NCBI GenBank assembly: GCA_945906975.1
Contig: CAMDRY010000016.1
Span: 1 to 21,100, forward strand
Direction of reading: 5' to 3'
Length of the DNA stretch: 21,100 nt
Source of the DNA: Bordetella parapertussis
GTDB taxonomy: Bacteria; Pseudomonadota; Gammaproteobacteria; Burkholderiales; SG8-39
The notes beneath the pieces are model-generated. The model did not search any database, was not told the DNA's origin, and saw only the letters and a list, made by a program, of their open reading frames with translations. The number at the start of each line of letters is the position of its first letter. Positions within the stretch are counted from its first letter, which is position 1. Position numbers and translations under genes: made by a program. Shown piece after piece: positions 14,717-21,100 of the stretch.

Positions 14717-15700
14717 TTATTGCGCTTCGATCTTGGCCGCTTTGGCGATGCGGGCGGTGAGGTCGATGCCTTTTTTCAGGCGTGCTGCGAATTCCTCGGC
14801 GGTGCCCGTGAGCATGATGTCAAAGCCAATGTCATTGATTTTCGCCGCCACCTCGGGCACTGACAGCGAACGATTGATAGCGGCATGCAGTCGCGCCACC
14901 ACGGCGGGTGGCATGCGCGCCGGGCCATATACACCGGTCCAGGCCGGGGCCGGTTCAAAGCCGGGAATCTGCTCCTGCATCAGCGGCACCTCGGGCAGCG
15001 TTTTAAGTCGGCGATCGGTGGTCATGGCAAGCGCTTTCACCTTGCCCGATTTGATGAAAGGCATGGCTTGCGCCGCGATGGCAAAGGTCAGAGGCAACAC
15101 CCCGGAGGCGGAATCCGCCACCGGCGCGCTCTTGTACGGGATATGCACCATCTGCGTCCCGGTCAGCATGCCCATCTGTTCGCCGTTCAAATGATGCGAC
15201 GAGGCGATGCCAGTGGTGCCGTAAGAGAGCTTGCCGGGATTTTTTCTGGCGTAGTCGATCAGATCGGCGATGCTATTGATACCCATGTGACTGCCCGCGA
15301 CCAGAACGCTGGCAGCCTCGATCACCATGCCGATCGGGGTCAGGTCTTTCACCGGGTCAAACGGCAGCGGTGTTTTGGTGGGCAGAGCTACCAGCACCGG
15401 CACCGTGGCGGTAAGGATCACCAAGGTATAGCCATCGGGCTCGGCGCGGGTGGTGACGCTGGCCACCAGCACACCGCCGCCGCCGGGACGACTGTCGATG
15501 ACCACGGGCTGGCCCAGCATGTTGCCCAGTGACTGCGCGAAGATGCGCGCAAACACATCGCCTGGCGCGCCGGGGCCGAACTGGGTGTACATCCGGATGG
15601 GCTTGGATGGGAATGGTTGCGCGAGCGCCGTTGTGGCGAGCATGCAGGCGGCCAGTGCCGCCGCCCCGAAAACTCTGCGTGTCGATCTCATCGGACTCAT
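14717..15700 (-). CDS. Bug/TctC-family periplasmic substrate-binding protein
   Basis: A 327-residue receptor with signal peptide (RSTRR, then AAALAACMLATTALA/QP). A second ATG three codons in is equally possible. The mature opening PFPSKPIRMYTQFGPGAPGDVFAR fits the family, as do IPYKSAPVADSASGVLPLTF, SGKVKALAMTTDRR, LPEVPLMQEQIPGFEP and GPARMPPAVVARL. It is closely similar to the Bug protein at 17219-18214 (shared QFxPGxPGD, DLTPI and SG-L-L-F patterns). It precedes the acyl-CoA dehydrogenase gene and is divergent from a CaiB-type CoA-transferase, suggesting that the three serve one acyl-CoA pathway. Confidence 0.93.
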   Translation of the reverse strand: MSPMRSTRRVFGAAALAACMLATTALAQPFPSKPIRMYTQFGPGAPGDVFARIFAQSLGNMLGQPVVIDSRPGGGGVLVASVTTRAEPDGYTLVILTATVPVLVALPTKTPLPFDPVKDLTPIGMVIEAASVLVAGSHMGINSIADLIDYARKNPGKLSYGTTGIASSHHLNGEQMGMLTGTQMVHIPYKSAPVADSASGVLPLTFAIAAQAMPFIKSGKVKALAMTTDRRLKTLPEVPLMQEQIPGFEPAPAWTGVYGPARMPPAVVARLHAAINRSLSVPEVAAKINDIGFDIMLTGTAEEFAARLKKGIDLTARIAKAAKIEAQ

Positions 15701-15773
15701 TGTGTGTTGACTGGTTTATTTGCGTATCGAAACCATAGCAGAGGATTGCGCGGGCTGTTTCGTGCGAAGGCGA

Positions 15774-15792
15774 ACTTCCGGTTGACGGAAGT
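15774..15792. promoter_or_regulatory. Short inverted repeat in a divergent promoter region
   Basis: ACTTCCG and CGGAAGT form a perfect 7-bp inverted repeat with a five-base spacer (GTTGA). It lies in the 132-base gap between the divergent Bug gene and CoA-transferase gene, 40 bases before the latter's start. It may be an operator. No convincing -35/-10 pair was found in the gap. Confidence 0.3.
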
Positions 15793-15832
15793 ATGTTTCA
15801 ATTGCGCCTCGTCCAACAGGCGGATGCTAGTC

Positions 15833-17071
15833 ATGGCAATAGCAACAACCGAAGGTCCTCGAAACGATCACAGCGTGAAGGGCGCCAATGCTTCAGCCCT
15901 CGCCGGCTGCAAGGTGCTAGAGATCGGGCGTTTTGTTACCGGCCCGTTCGCCGCGCAACTGCTCGCCGACCTTGGGGCCGAGGTCACCAAGATCGAGGAC
16001 CCCAAGGGTGGCGATCCGTTTCGCGGCTGGGGGCGTGCCGGCTGGGATGGCTATGGCGCGCCGTTTCTGGGTTTCAATCGAAACAAGAAAAGCCTGACAC
16101 TGGATTTGAAAGACGCGCGCGGCCGGGAGATTTTTCAAAAGCTTGTTCTCGATGCGGACGTGTTCATTGAAAACTTCCGGCCCGGCGTGGCGGAGAAACT
16201 GGGCATGAGTTATGAGGCGCTCTCGGCCGCCAATCCGCACCTGATTTATTGTTCGATCACCGGCATGGGCGGCGATGGCCCGTATGCGCAGCGTCCGAGT
16301 TACGACATCGTCGGGCAAGGCCTGAGCGGATTGCTCAGCCTGCTGGTAGATATGAAGAATCCGCGACCCATGGGCCCGGCATTCGCCGATGCTTTGACAG
16401 GCATGTATGCGGCTTACGGCATTCTTGGCGCGTTGCAGGCGCGTGAACGAAGCGGCCGTGGCCAGCGAGTGGAGACCAGCCTGGTGCAAGGCACTATGGC
16501 GTTCATGAATGAACCGTTTTCCGGGTTGTTCGCCAACGGCAAGGCGCCGGATGCATTCGACCGGCCGCGTGCCTCGGGGGTGTTTTGCTTTGTATGCGCG
16601 GATGACAAGCCGATTGCCATCCACTTGTCGTCACCGAATAAATTCTGGGTGGCATTTGCCAACGCCGCGGGGCATCCCGAGTTGCTTGACGATTCGCGCC
16701 TGAAGGCGCATTCGGGCCGCCATCAGCATGCCGAGGTCATTCAGCAGACGCTGGCGCCAGATTTCGCGAAGAGGTCGCGCGCCGAGTGGACTCGAATTCT
16801 CGAGGAGGCCGATGTGCCGTTTGCGCCGATCTATACGCTGGATGAAGTGGTCGAGGACCCGCAGGTGCGGCATCTGGGCATGGTGCAAAGCGCCACGCAC
16901 CCTGAGCGCGGCGAGGTGCGCACCCTGGGCTATGCGGTGAAACTCTCGGATACGCCGCTCGGGCCGGTGGAGGCGCCCGCGACCCTGGGCGAGCATACCG
17001 ACGAGATCCTTGCCGGTATCGGTATTGCCGGCGAGGAGATCGCCCGATTGCGCGCGCGCGGCGTTATCTAG
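15833..17071 (+). CDS. CaiB/BaiF-family (class III) CoA-transferase
   Basis: A 412-residue protein from the ATG at 15833; an ATG at 15824 is also possible, while the longer open frame back to 15617 overlaps the divergent Bug gene. Motifs are LAGCKVLEIGRFVTGPFAAQ (split over 23-42), LADLGAEVTKIEDPKGGDPFR, NRNKKSLTLDLKD, FIENFRPGVAEKLG and GPAFADALTGMYAAYG. Asp186 in the last motif is the predicted nucleophile. It differs clearly in sequence from the CoA-transferase at 6931-8133, so it is not a recent duplicate. It probably activates a different acid, for the neighbouring acyl-CoA dehydrogenase. An AT-rich 147-base gap separates it from the convergent Bug gene. Confidence 0.92.
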   Translation: MAIATTEGPRNDHSVKGANASALAGCKVLEIGRFVTGPFAAQLLADLGAEVTKIEDPKGGDPFRGWGRAGWDGYGAPFLGFNRNKKSLTLDLKDARGREIFQKLVLDADVFIENFRPGVAEKLGMSYEALSAANPHLIYCSITGMGGDGPYAQRPSYDIVGQGLSGLLSLLVDMKNPRPMGPAFADALTGMYAAYGILGALQARERSGRGQRVETSLVQGTMAFMNEPFSGLFANGKAPDAFDRPRASGVFCFVCADDKPIAIHLSSPNKFWVAFANAAGHPELLDDSRLKAHSGRHQHAEVIQQTLAPDFAKRSRAEWTRILEEADVPFAPIYTLDEVVEDPQVRHLGMVQSATHPERGEVRTLGYAVKLSDTPLGPVEAPATLGEHTDEILAGIGIAGEEIARLRARGVI

Positions 17072-17218
17072 GCAACGTCGAATCGGAAATATTTTTAAGA
17101 TTTTTGTGGAAACTCTAATACCAGAAAAATCAATCGGTAATTTTTAATTCTATTTTGAAATTTATATAGTAAGCCATCCGCATTGTGCTGCTGCCAGCGC
17201 GCGGAATGACTGATCGCT

Positions 17219-18214
17219 TCAGTCGATTTTGGGAATATTCGCCGCCTTCACGATGCGCGCAATCAACTCCTGCGACGCGCGGATCGACTGTGCGAATTCC
17301 TCGGGGGATTTGCTCACCATCGGCTCAAACCCCACTTTCTGGACTTGCGCGCGGCCTTCCGTGGACATAAGGCCGCGGACGACCTCCGTAAATAATCTTC
17401 TCGTGATCGCTGGCGGCAATCCGCCCGGGCCGAGCAGGCCGGTCCAGGCGGGTGGTGTCTCGAACCCTGGCACAACCTCGTTCACCAGTGGCACGTCCGG
17501 CATCGGTGCGAAGCGCGACGAGGCCATCAAGGTAATCAGTTTCACCTTGCCCGCCTTGATCAGCGGCAGGCCCTGCGCGCCGACCACAAAGGCAAGCTGT
17601 AGAGCACCGCTGGCGGCATCCAGCACCGGGGCGGTCTTGTAGGGGATATGCGTCATCGGCGCGCCGGTGAGCTGGCTGATTTGCTCGCCCGAGAGATGCA
17701 TCGAGGTCCCAACACCGGTGGTGCCGTAATTCACCTTGCCCGGATTGGCCTTGGCATATTCGACCAGTTCCTTCACGTTGTTGAAGGGCATTGCGCTGTT
17801 CGCCACGATCAGCATGGCAATATCGCCAATCACGGATATCGGCGTGAGATCCTTCAACGGATCGAAAGGCAGCGGTTTGCTGGATAGCACCGGCAGCACC
17901 GTGGGCACGCTCGCATTACAAATCAACAGCGTGTAGCCGTCAGGTGTGGCGCGCGCCACCGCCTGCACGGCAACCACACCACCCGCGCCGACACGGTTCT
18001 CCACGATCACTGCCTGCCCCAGGTTTTCCGACAGCAAGGATGCCGCCACGCGCGCGATCAGGTCGCCGGGTGTGCCGGGCGCGAACTGGTCGAAAATGCG
18101 AATGGGTTTTGACGGGTAGGACTGTGACCAGGCCGTCGATGCGGATAGCGCTAGCAGCGTGGCCCATGCGCCGATACGCGTGCATGTTCGTTGAAAGCAA
18201 CCATTGTTCTGCAT
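17219..18214 (-). CDS. Bug/TctC-family periplasmic substrate-binding protein
   Basis: A 331-residue receptor with GGAG seven bases before its ATG. The signal peptide (WATLLALSASTAWS, cleavage near WSQ/SYP) leads into SYPSKPIRIFDQFAPGTPGD. IPYKTAPVLDAASGALQLAF, AGKVKLITLMASSRF, MPDVPLVNEVVPGFETP and GPGGLPPAITRRLF follow. It is the nearest relative in the window of the receptor at 14717-15700, and the two bracket the CoA-transferase gene. It lies 92 bases after another Bug gene and is probably the third gene of a minus-strand run starting with the flavin reductase. Confidence 0.93.
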   Translation of the reverse strand: MQNNGCFQRTCTRIGAWATLLALSASTAWSQSYPSKPIRIFDQFAPGTPGDLIARVAASLLSENLGQAVIVENRVGAGGVVAVQAVARATPDGYTLLICNASVPTVLPVLSSKPLPFDPLKDLTPISVIGDIAMLIVANSAMPFNNVKELVEYAKANPGKVNYGTTGVGTSMHLSGEQISQLTGAPMTHIPYKTAPVLDAASGALQLAFVVGAQGLPLIKAGKVKLITLMASSRFAPMPDVPLVNEVVPGFETPPAWTGLLGPGGLPPAITRRLFTEVVRGLMSTEGRAQVQKVGFEPMVSKSPEEFAQSIRASQELIARIVKAANIPKID

Positions 18215-18306
18215 GATGCGTCTCCAGAATCTGATGCGAGGTGCTGCTTCAATTTTAGGCTCTGTGCCCGGGTTGATGCCAAGTTTGCATGCCGGGGTTG
18301 ATTCCG

Positions 18307-19314
18307 CTATTCCGGTTTCAATCCGGCGATCTTTACGGCACGCACATAGGATTGCAGGCTGCGCTGCAAATGCGCGGCAAACTGCTCCGGGGTGTTGCCC
18401 ACCGGGGTGTTGCCATCGGCCTCCAGCTTGGCGCGAACATCGGGTGATAGCACGGCGGCGGCGAGTTCCGCGTTCAAGCGGGAAAGCAGCGGGGCTGGCA
18501 GGCCCGCCGGCCCGAGAAACCCGGTCATCGCCTCGAGATTCTCGAAGTTCGGCAGGGCTTCGCTCACGGTCAGTATGTCTGGAAAAGAACCGAATCGCTT
18601 TGACCCCATCACGGAGATGAGTTTCAATTTGCCCGAGCGTACAAAAGGCAGTTGCGAAGTGATCGCCGAAAAAGTCATGGTGATGGTGCCGCTTATCAGG
18701 TCATTCAAAGCCTGCCCGGCGCCCTTGTAGGGCACATGGGTCAACTCGACTTTGCCGGCGGCGGCGAACAGGGCGCCGGTCAGGTGAAACGCGGTGCCGA
18801 TGCCGGCGCTCGAATAAGTATGCTTGCCGGGATCTTTCCTTGCCAAATCGAGCAACTCTTTGACCGTGTTGATGCCAAGCTGCGGCGCCACCGCGAGGCC
18901 TGAATAGGACTCGGTGGCACCGGTGATGGCGGTGAAATCTTTCAACGAGTCGTAGGGCACGTTCTTTGTAACCAGCGATGTCAGCAAGTGCGTGCCGGTT
19001 GTGGTCATCAGAAACATGTAACCGTCGGGCGCCGCCTTGGCCACCAGGTCCGAACCGATGGTGCCGCCCGCGCCAACGCGATTCTCGGCGATCACCGGCT
19101 GACCGATGCGCTCGGAGAACTTCTGGCCCACCAGGCGGGCAATGATGTCGGCGGTGCCGCCAGCGGGGAAGGGCACGATCATACGCAAGGGTTTCGCTGG
19201 GTAATTCTGCGCAAACGCGGCGTGCGCGGCGAACACCGACAACGCAGCGCCGATCCATGGCGCAGCCTTTGTGGCCCCGTGGGCGAGGTTCAGCCAAAGC
19301 GCATTGCGAATCAC
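18307..19314 (-). CDS. Bug/TctC-family periplasmic substrate-binding protein
   Basis: A 335-residue receptor with a GTG start eight bases after the flavin reductase stop. The N-terminus is long for a signal peptide, with the hydrophobic core GAALSVFAAHAAFA and cleavage before QNYPAKP, so translation might start further in, but no better site was seen. The mature opening NYPAKPLRMIVPFPAGGTADIIAR is a textbook Bug sequence. VPYKGAGQALNDLISGTITM, SGKLKLISVMGSKRF and GPAGLPAPLLSRLN follow. The tight link to a flavin reductase suggests co-expression. The ligand is unknown. Confidence 0.92.
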   Translation of the reverse strand: MIRNALWLNLAHGATKAAPWIGAALSVFAAHAAFAQNYPAKPLRMIVPFPAGGTADIIARLVGQKFSERIGQPVIAENRVGAGGTIGSDLVAKAAPDGYMFLMTTTGTHLLTSLVTKNVPYDSLKDFTAITGATESYSGLAVAPQLGINTVKELLDLARKDPGKHTYSSAGIGTAFHLTGALFAAAGKVELTHVPYKGAGQALNDLISGTITMTFSAITSQLPFVRSGKLKLISVMGSKRFGSFPDILTVSEALPNFENLEAMTGFLGPAGLPAPLLSRLNAELAAAVLSPDVRAKLEADGNTPVGNTPEQFAAHLQRSLQSYVRAVKIAGLKPE

Positions 19315-19322
19315 GCTGCCGC

Positions 19323-19976
19323 CTACCCCGGTTGTCCCGAGCGGCCGCGCGCCGCCGCTTCGGCCCCCGGTCCCTTGGGTAGCATGGTGAAGAACGACTC
19401 CACGCTGGTGTAATCCAGATATCCGAGACGTGCCAAGGGGCGGATTTTCAGGATATCCAGTTTTCCGTCGGCGCCGATCACCTCATCCTTGATATGCACG
19501 CCCAGGACGCGTCCGACCAGCAGATGGTGCGGCCCTTTGTGGCCGGGCATGGTCATTGAAGAATAAAACACGCATTCCATCTGAATCGGTGAGCGCGCGA
19601 TGCGCGGCGGTTTCACCATGGTCGAGGGTGTCATTTCCAGGCCGGCAATCTTCGCTTCATTGACCTCGGGGCTGACGTCCTGCCCGGTGATTTCAACTTC
19701 GTCGCGCAACTCCCAGGTGGCCATGTTGACCACGAACTCGTTGGTATCGAGGATATTCTGCACGGTGTCCTTCTGCGAGCCGTTGGAGCGGTCGCTGGAT
19801 GAAAAAACAATCATCGGCGGGTCGTAGCTGACGTTGGTGAACTGGGAGAAGGGCGCGACATTCAACACGCCCTGTTTGCTAAGAGACGAGATCCACGCAA
19901 TGGGTCGTGGAACGCAAATCGATTTGAATGGGTTGAAGCGCAGGCCGTGATTGTTCTTGTCGGTTTCGTAAAACAC
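19323..19976 (-). CDS. Flavin reductase-family (FMN-binding split-barrel) protein
   Basis: A 217-residue protein if started at the GTG at 19974-19976, chosen because CGGAGAG lies four bases upstream. The frame stays open to a GTG at 20045, but the added 23 residues have no family likeness and no ribosome-binding site. CVPRPIAWISSLSKQGVLN, NVAPFSQFTNVSYDPP and VGRVLGVHI match the split-barrel fold of flavin reductases that supply reduced FMN or FAD to two-component oxygenases. No oxygenase component is in the window. The protein ends with a short low-complexity Ala/Gly/Arg tail. It leads a minus-strand run with two Bug genes and is divergent from a crotonase gene. Confidence 0.87.
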   Translation of the reverse strand: MFYETDKNNHGLRFNPFKSICVPRPIAWISSLSKQGVLNVAPFSQFTNVSYDPPMIVFSSSDRSNGSQKDTVQNILDTNEFVVNMATWELRDEVEITGQDVSPEVNEAKIAGLEMTPSTMVKPPRIARSPIQMECVFYSSMTMPGHKGPHHLLVGRVLGVHIKDEVIGADGKLDILKIRPLARLGYLDYTSVESFFTMLPKGPGAEAAARGRSGQPG

Positions 19977-20044
19977 TGGTCTCTCCGTAGAAGTGCCCGG
20001 CCGCGGTCGTGCCGGATCTGTAAGGTGATAGGGGGCGTGTCGCA

Positions 20045-20124
20045 CGTGGCAAAGCTATCGCTCCTCAGCGTGGCAGCTTACGTCAGGAAGCCATGCGTGG
20101 CAAACTAGCGCTTCGTCGGCAAAG
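20045..20124. repeat. Imperfect direct repeats in a divergent intergenic region
   Basis: CGTGGCAAAGCTATCGCT (20045), CGTGGCAGCTTACG (20069), CGTGGCAAACTAGCGCTT (20096) and CGTCGGCAAAGC (20114) repeat the core CGTGGCAAA at spacings of 24, 27 and 18 bases. They lie in the 216-base gap between the flavin reductase gene and the crotonase gene. Regularly spaced direct repeats between divergent genes suggest binding sites for a regulator; this is inference only. Confidence 0.4.
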
Positions 20125-20192
20125 CCCCGTGTGCGAATGAAGCTCACGGGTGAATGCCGGGAAAACTCCCTTGAATAGAAAAGGAATCGAAC

Positions 20193-21035
20193 ATGGCCGA
20201 TGTATGGAAAAGACTGAAGGATTGGGGCGAGGTGTATCTGGAGCGGCTCGATGATGCCGGCGTCGCCCGAATCGTGATTAATCGCCCGGAGAAACGCAAC
20301 GCCCTGACGCGCATTATTCTGGAAGGGTTCACCGAATCACTCGATATCGTGCGTGCCGATCAGGAACTGAAGGTGCTGATCAGCAAGGGCGCGGGACCGG
20401 TGTACAGCTCGGGTCTCGATTTGCATTTTCTGCGCTCGGTGAGCAATGCCGGTCTGACCGATTGGGACAGGCCCACTTGGAATATCGCGCTCACCGAGCA
20501 GATGATCAATTTTCCGCGCATCACCATCGCACAGGTGCACGGTTACTGCCTGGGCGGATCGTTTGGCCTGATGAACGTGCACGACCTGGTATTCGCCGCG
20601 GACAACGCCAACATCGGAATGCCGGAAATTCCGCGCGGCAGTTTCGGCCAGATAGCCACCAGCACTTTGTTCCACGCGCAGATTCCGATCAAAAAGGCGG
20701 CCTACATTGCGCTGACTGCGCAAAACGTCACCGGCGCCGAGGCCGATCGCATGGGCCTGGTGTCGCTGGCCATTCCTGAGAAAGACCTGGAAGCCACCAC
20801 CTTGCGTCTGGCGCGCGAGATCGCCTTGCGCCACATGGCACCTCTGCAGCATCACAAGATCGCGGTGCAGATGGGCCGCAACATGTCCTTGATGGATGCC
20901 ATCCGTCTGGATCAACTGGTGGGCGCGCGCCAGGCGCGGGCCATCGACCCGACCGCGCACGTCGAGGATTACTTGAAGTCGCAAAAGGGCGGACCGAAAT
21001 TCAGCGAAACGGATTACAAGCGACCGGATGCGTAG
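20193..21035 (+). CDS. Enoyl-CoA hydratase/isomerase-family protein
   Basis: A 280-residue crotonase-fold protein with AAAAGGA seven bases before its ATG. ARIVINRPEKRNALTR (25-40) opens the fold, and the oxyanion-hole segments are VYSSGLDLHFL (70-80) and HGYCLGGSFGLM (116-127). Glu145 in GMPEIPRGSFG aligns with rat hydratase Glu164, while the Glu144 position is Gly. That pattern, with a single retained glutamate, recalls hydroxycinnamoyl-CoA hydratase-lyases and other specialised crotonases rather than a standard beta-oxidation hydratase. The C-terminal extension (VEDYLKSQKGGPKFSETDYKR) fits the longer family members. It is transcribed away from the flavin reductase gene, with no close partner on its own strand in the window. 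Confidence 0.9.
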   Translation: MADVWKRLKDWGEVYLERLDDAGVARIVINRPEKRNALTRIILEGFTESLDIVRADQELKVLISKGAGPVYSSGLDLHFLRSVSNAGLTDWDRPTWNIALTEQMINFPRITIAQVHGYCLGGSFGLMNVHDLVFAADNANIGMPEIPRGSFGQIATSTLFHAQIPIKKAAYIALTAQNVTGAEADRMGLVSLAIPEKDLEATTLRLAREIALRHMAPLQHHKIAVQMGRNMSLMDAIRLDQLVGARQARAIDPTAHVEDYLKSQKGGPKFSETDYKRPDA

Positions 21036-21066
21036 TCAAGCGACGCGTGGCGTCGCTTGACTACGC
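21030..21066 (+). terminator. Long perfect hairpin spanning the stop codon of the crotonase gene
   Basis: A perfect 17-bp inverted repeat, GCGTAGTCAAGCGACGC against its complement, has a three-base loop (GTG). The TAG stop at 21033-21035 is inside the left arm. There is no run of T after the stem, so it is not a standard intrinsic terminator. It may still act as a transcription barrier or protect the 3' end of the message. Confidence 0.55.
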
Positions 21067-21100
21067 TTGAAAGCTTCAGAACGGGGAAATAGGGGATGCG

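Overview
The window looks like part of a betaproteobacterial chromosome, most likely Burkholderiales. It is GC-rich and carries six complete and one partial periplasmic receptor genes of the Bug/TctC type, together with a dense set of CoA-dependent catabolic enzymes. Such numerous orphan Bug receptors are a hallmark of Bordetella, Cupriavidus, Achromobacter and relatives. No rRNA, tRNA or CRISPR array was seen.

Left region (1-11070, all on the + strand). The 3' end of a Bug receptor gene (to 428) is followed by an IclR-family regulator (561-1361) with a doubled palindrome in front of it. Then comes a tight run of nine genes: a fumarase/aspartase-superfamily lyase, an MmgE/PrpD-family protein, a LeuC-like and a LeuD-like subunit (aconitase superfamily), an enoyl-CoA hydratase homologue, a class III (CaiB/BaiF) CoA-transferase, a fumarylacetoacetate-hydrolase-family protein and two Bug receptors. 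Short gaps and stop/start overlaps (5520-5524, 6049-6052) suggest one operon. It reads as a catabolic pathway for an unidentified organic acid: capture (Bug), CoA activation (CaiB), hydration and lyase steps (PrpD, LeuCD-like, crotonase, fumarase-type lyase) and hydrolysis of a keto acid (FAH).

The most striking point is that the LeuC-like subunit has lost all three cysteines that normally hold the [4Fe-4S] cluster (His297, Ser356 and about Ala359 stand in their places). The residues matching the substrate-binding and catalytic DH, DSH and RNFxGR motifs are kept. Its LeuD-like partner has an altered serine-loop motif. This may be a cluster-free aconitase-fold hydratase or isomerase.

Middle region (11071-13521). 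Two convergent Bug genes are separated by a REP-like repeat with two strong hairpins. Beyond them is a scar: the 3' part of an MFS transporter gene joined to an internal piece of an IS21-family element (start of istB, end of istA), which abuts the stop codon of an acyl-CoA dehydrogenase gene.

Right region (13522-21100). A minus-strand pair (Bug receptor, then acyl-CoA dehydrogenase) is divergent from a second CaiB/BaiF CoA-transferase. A minus-strand set (flavin reductase, Bug, Bug) is divergent from a second crotonase-family gene, whose end lies in a 17-bp-stem hairpin. These look like further acyl-CoA catabolic modules. None of the Bug receptors has a TctA/TctB membrane partner in the window.
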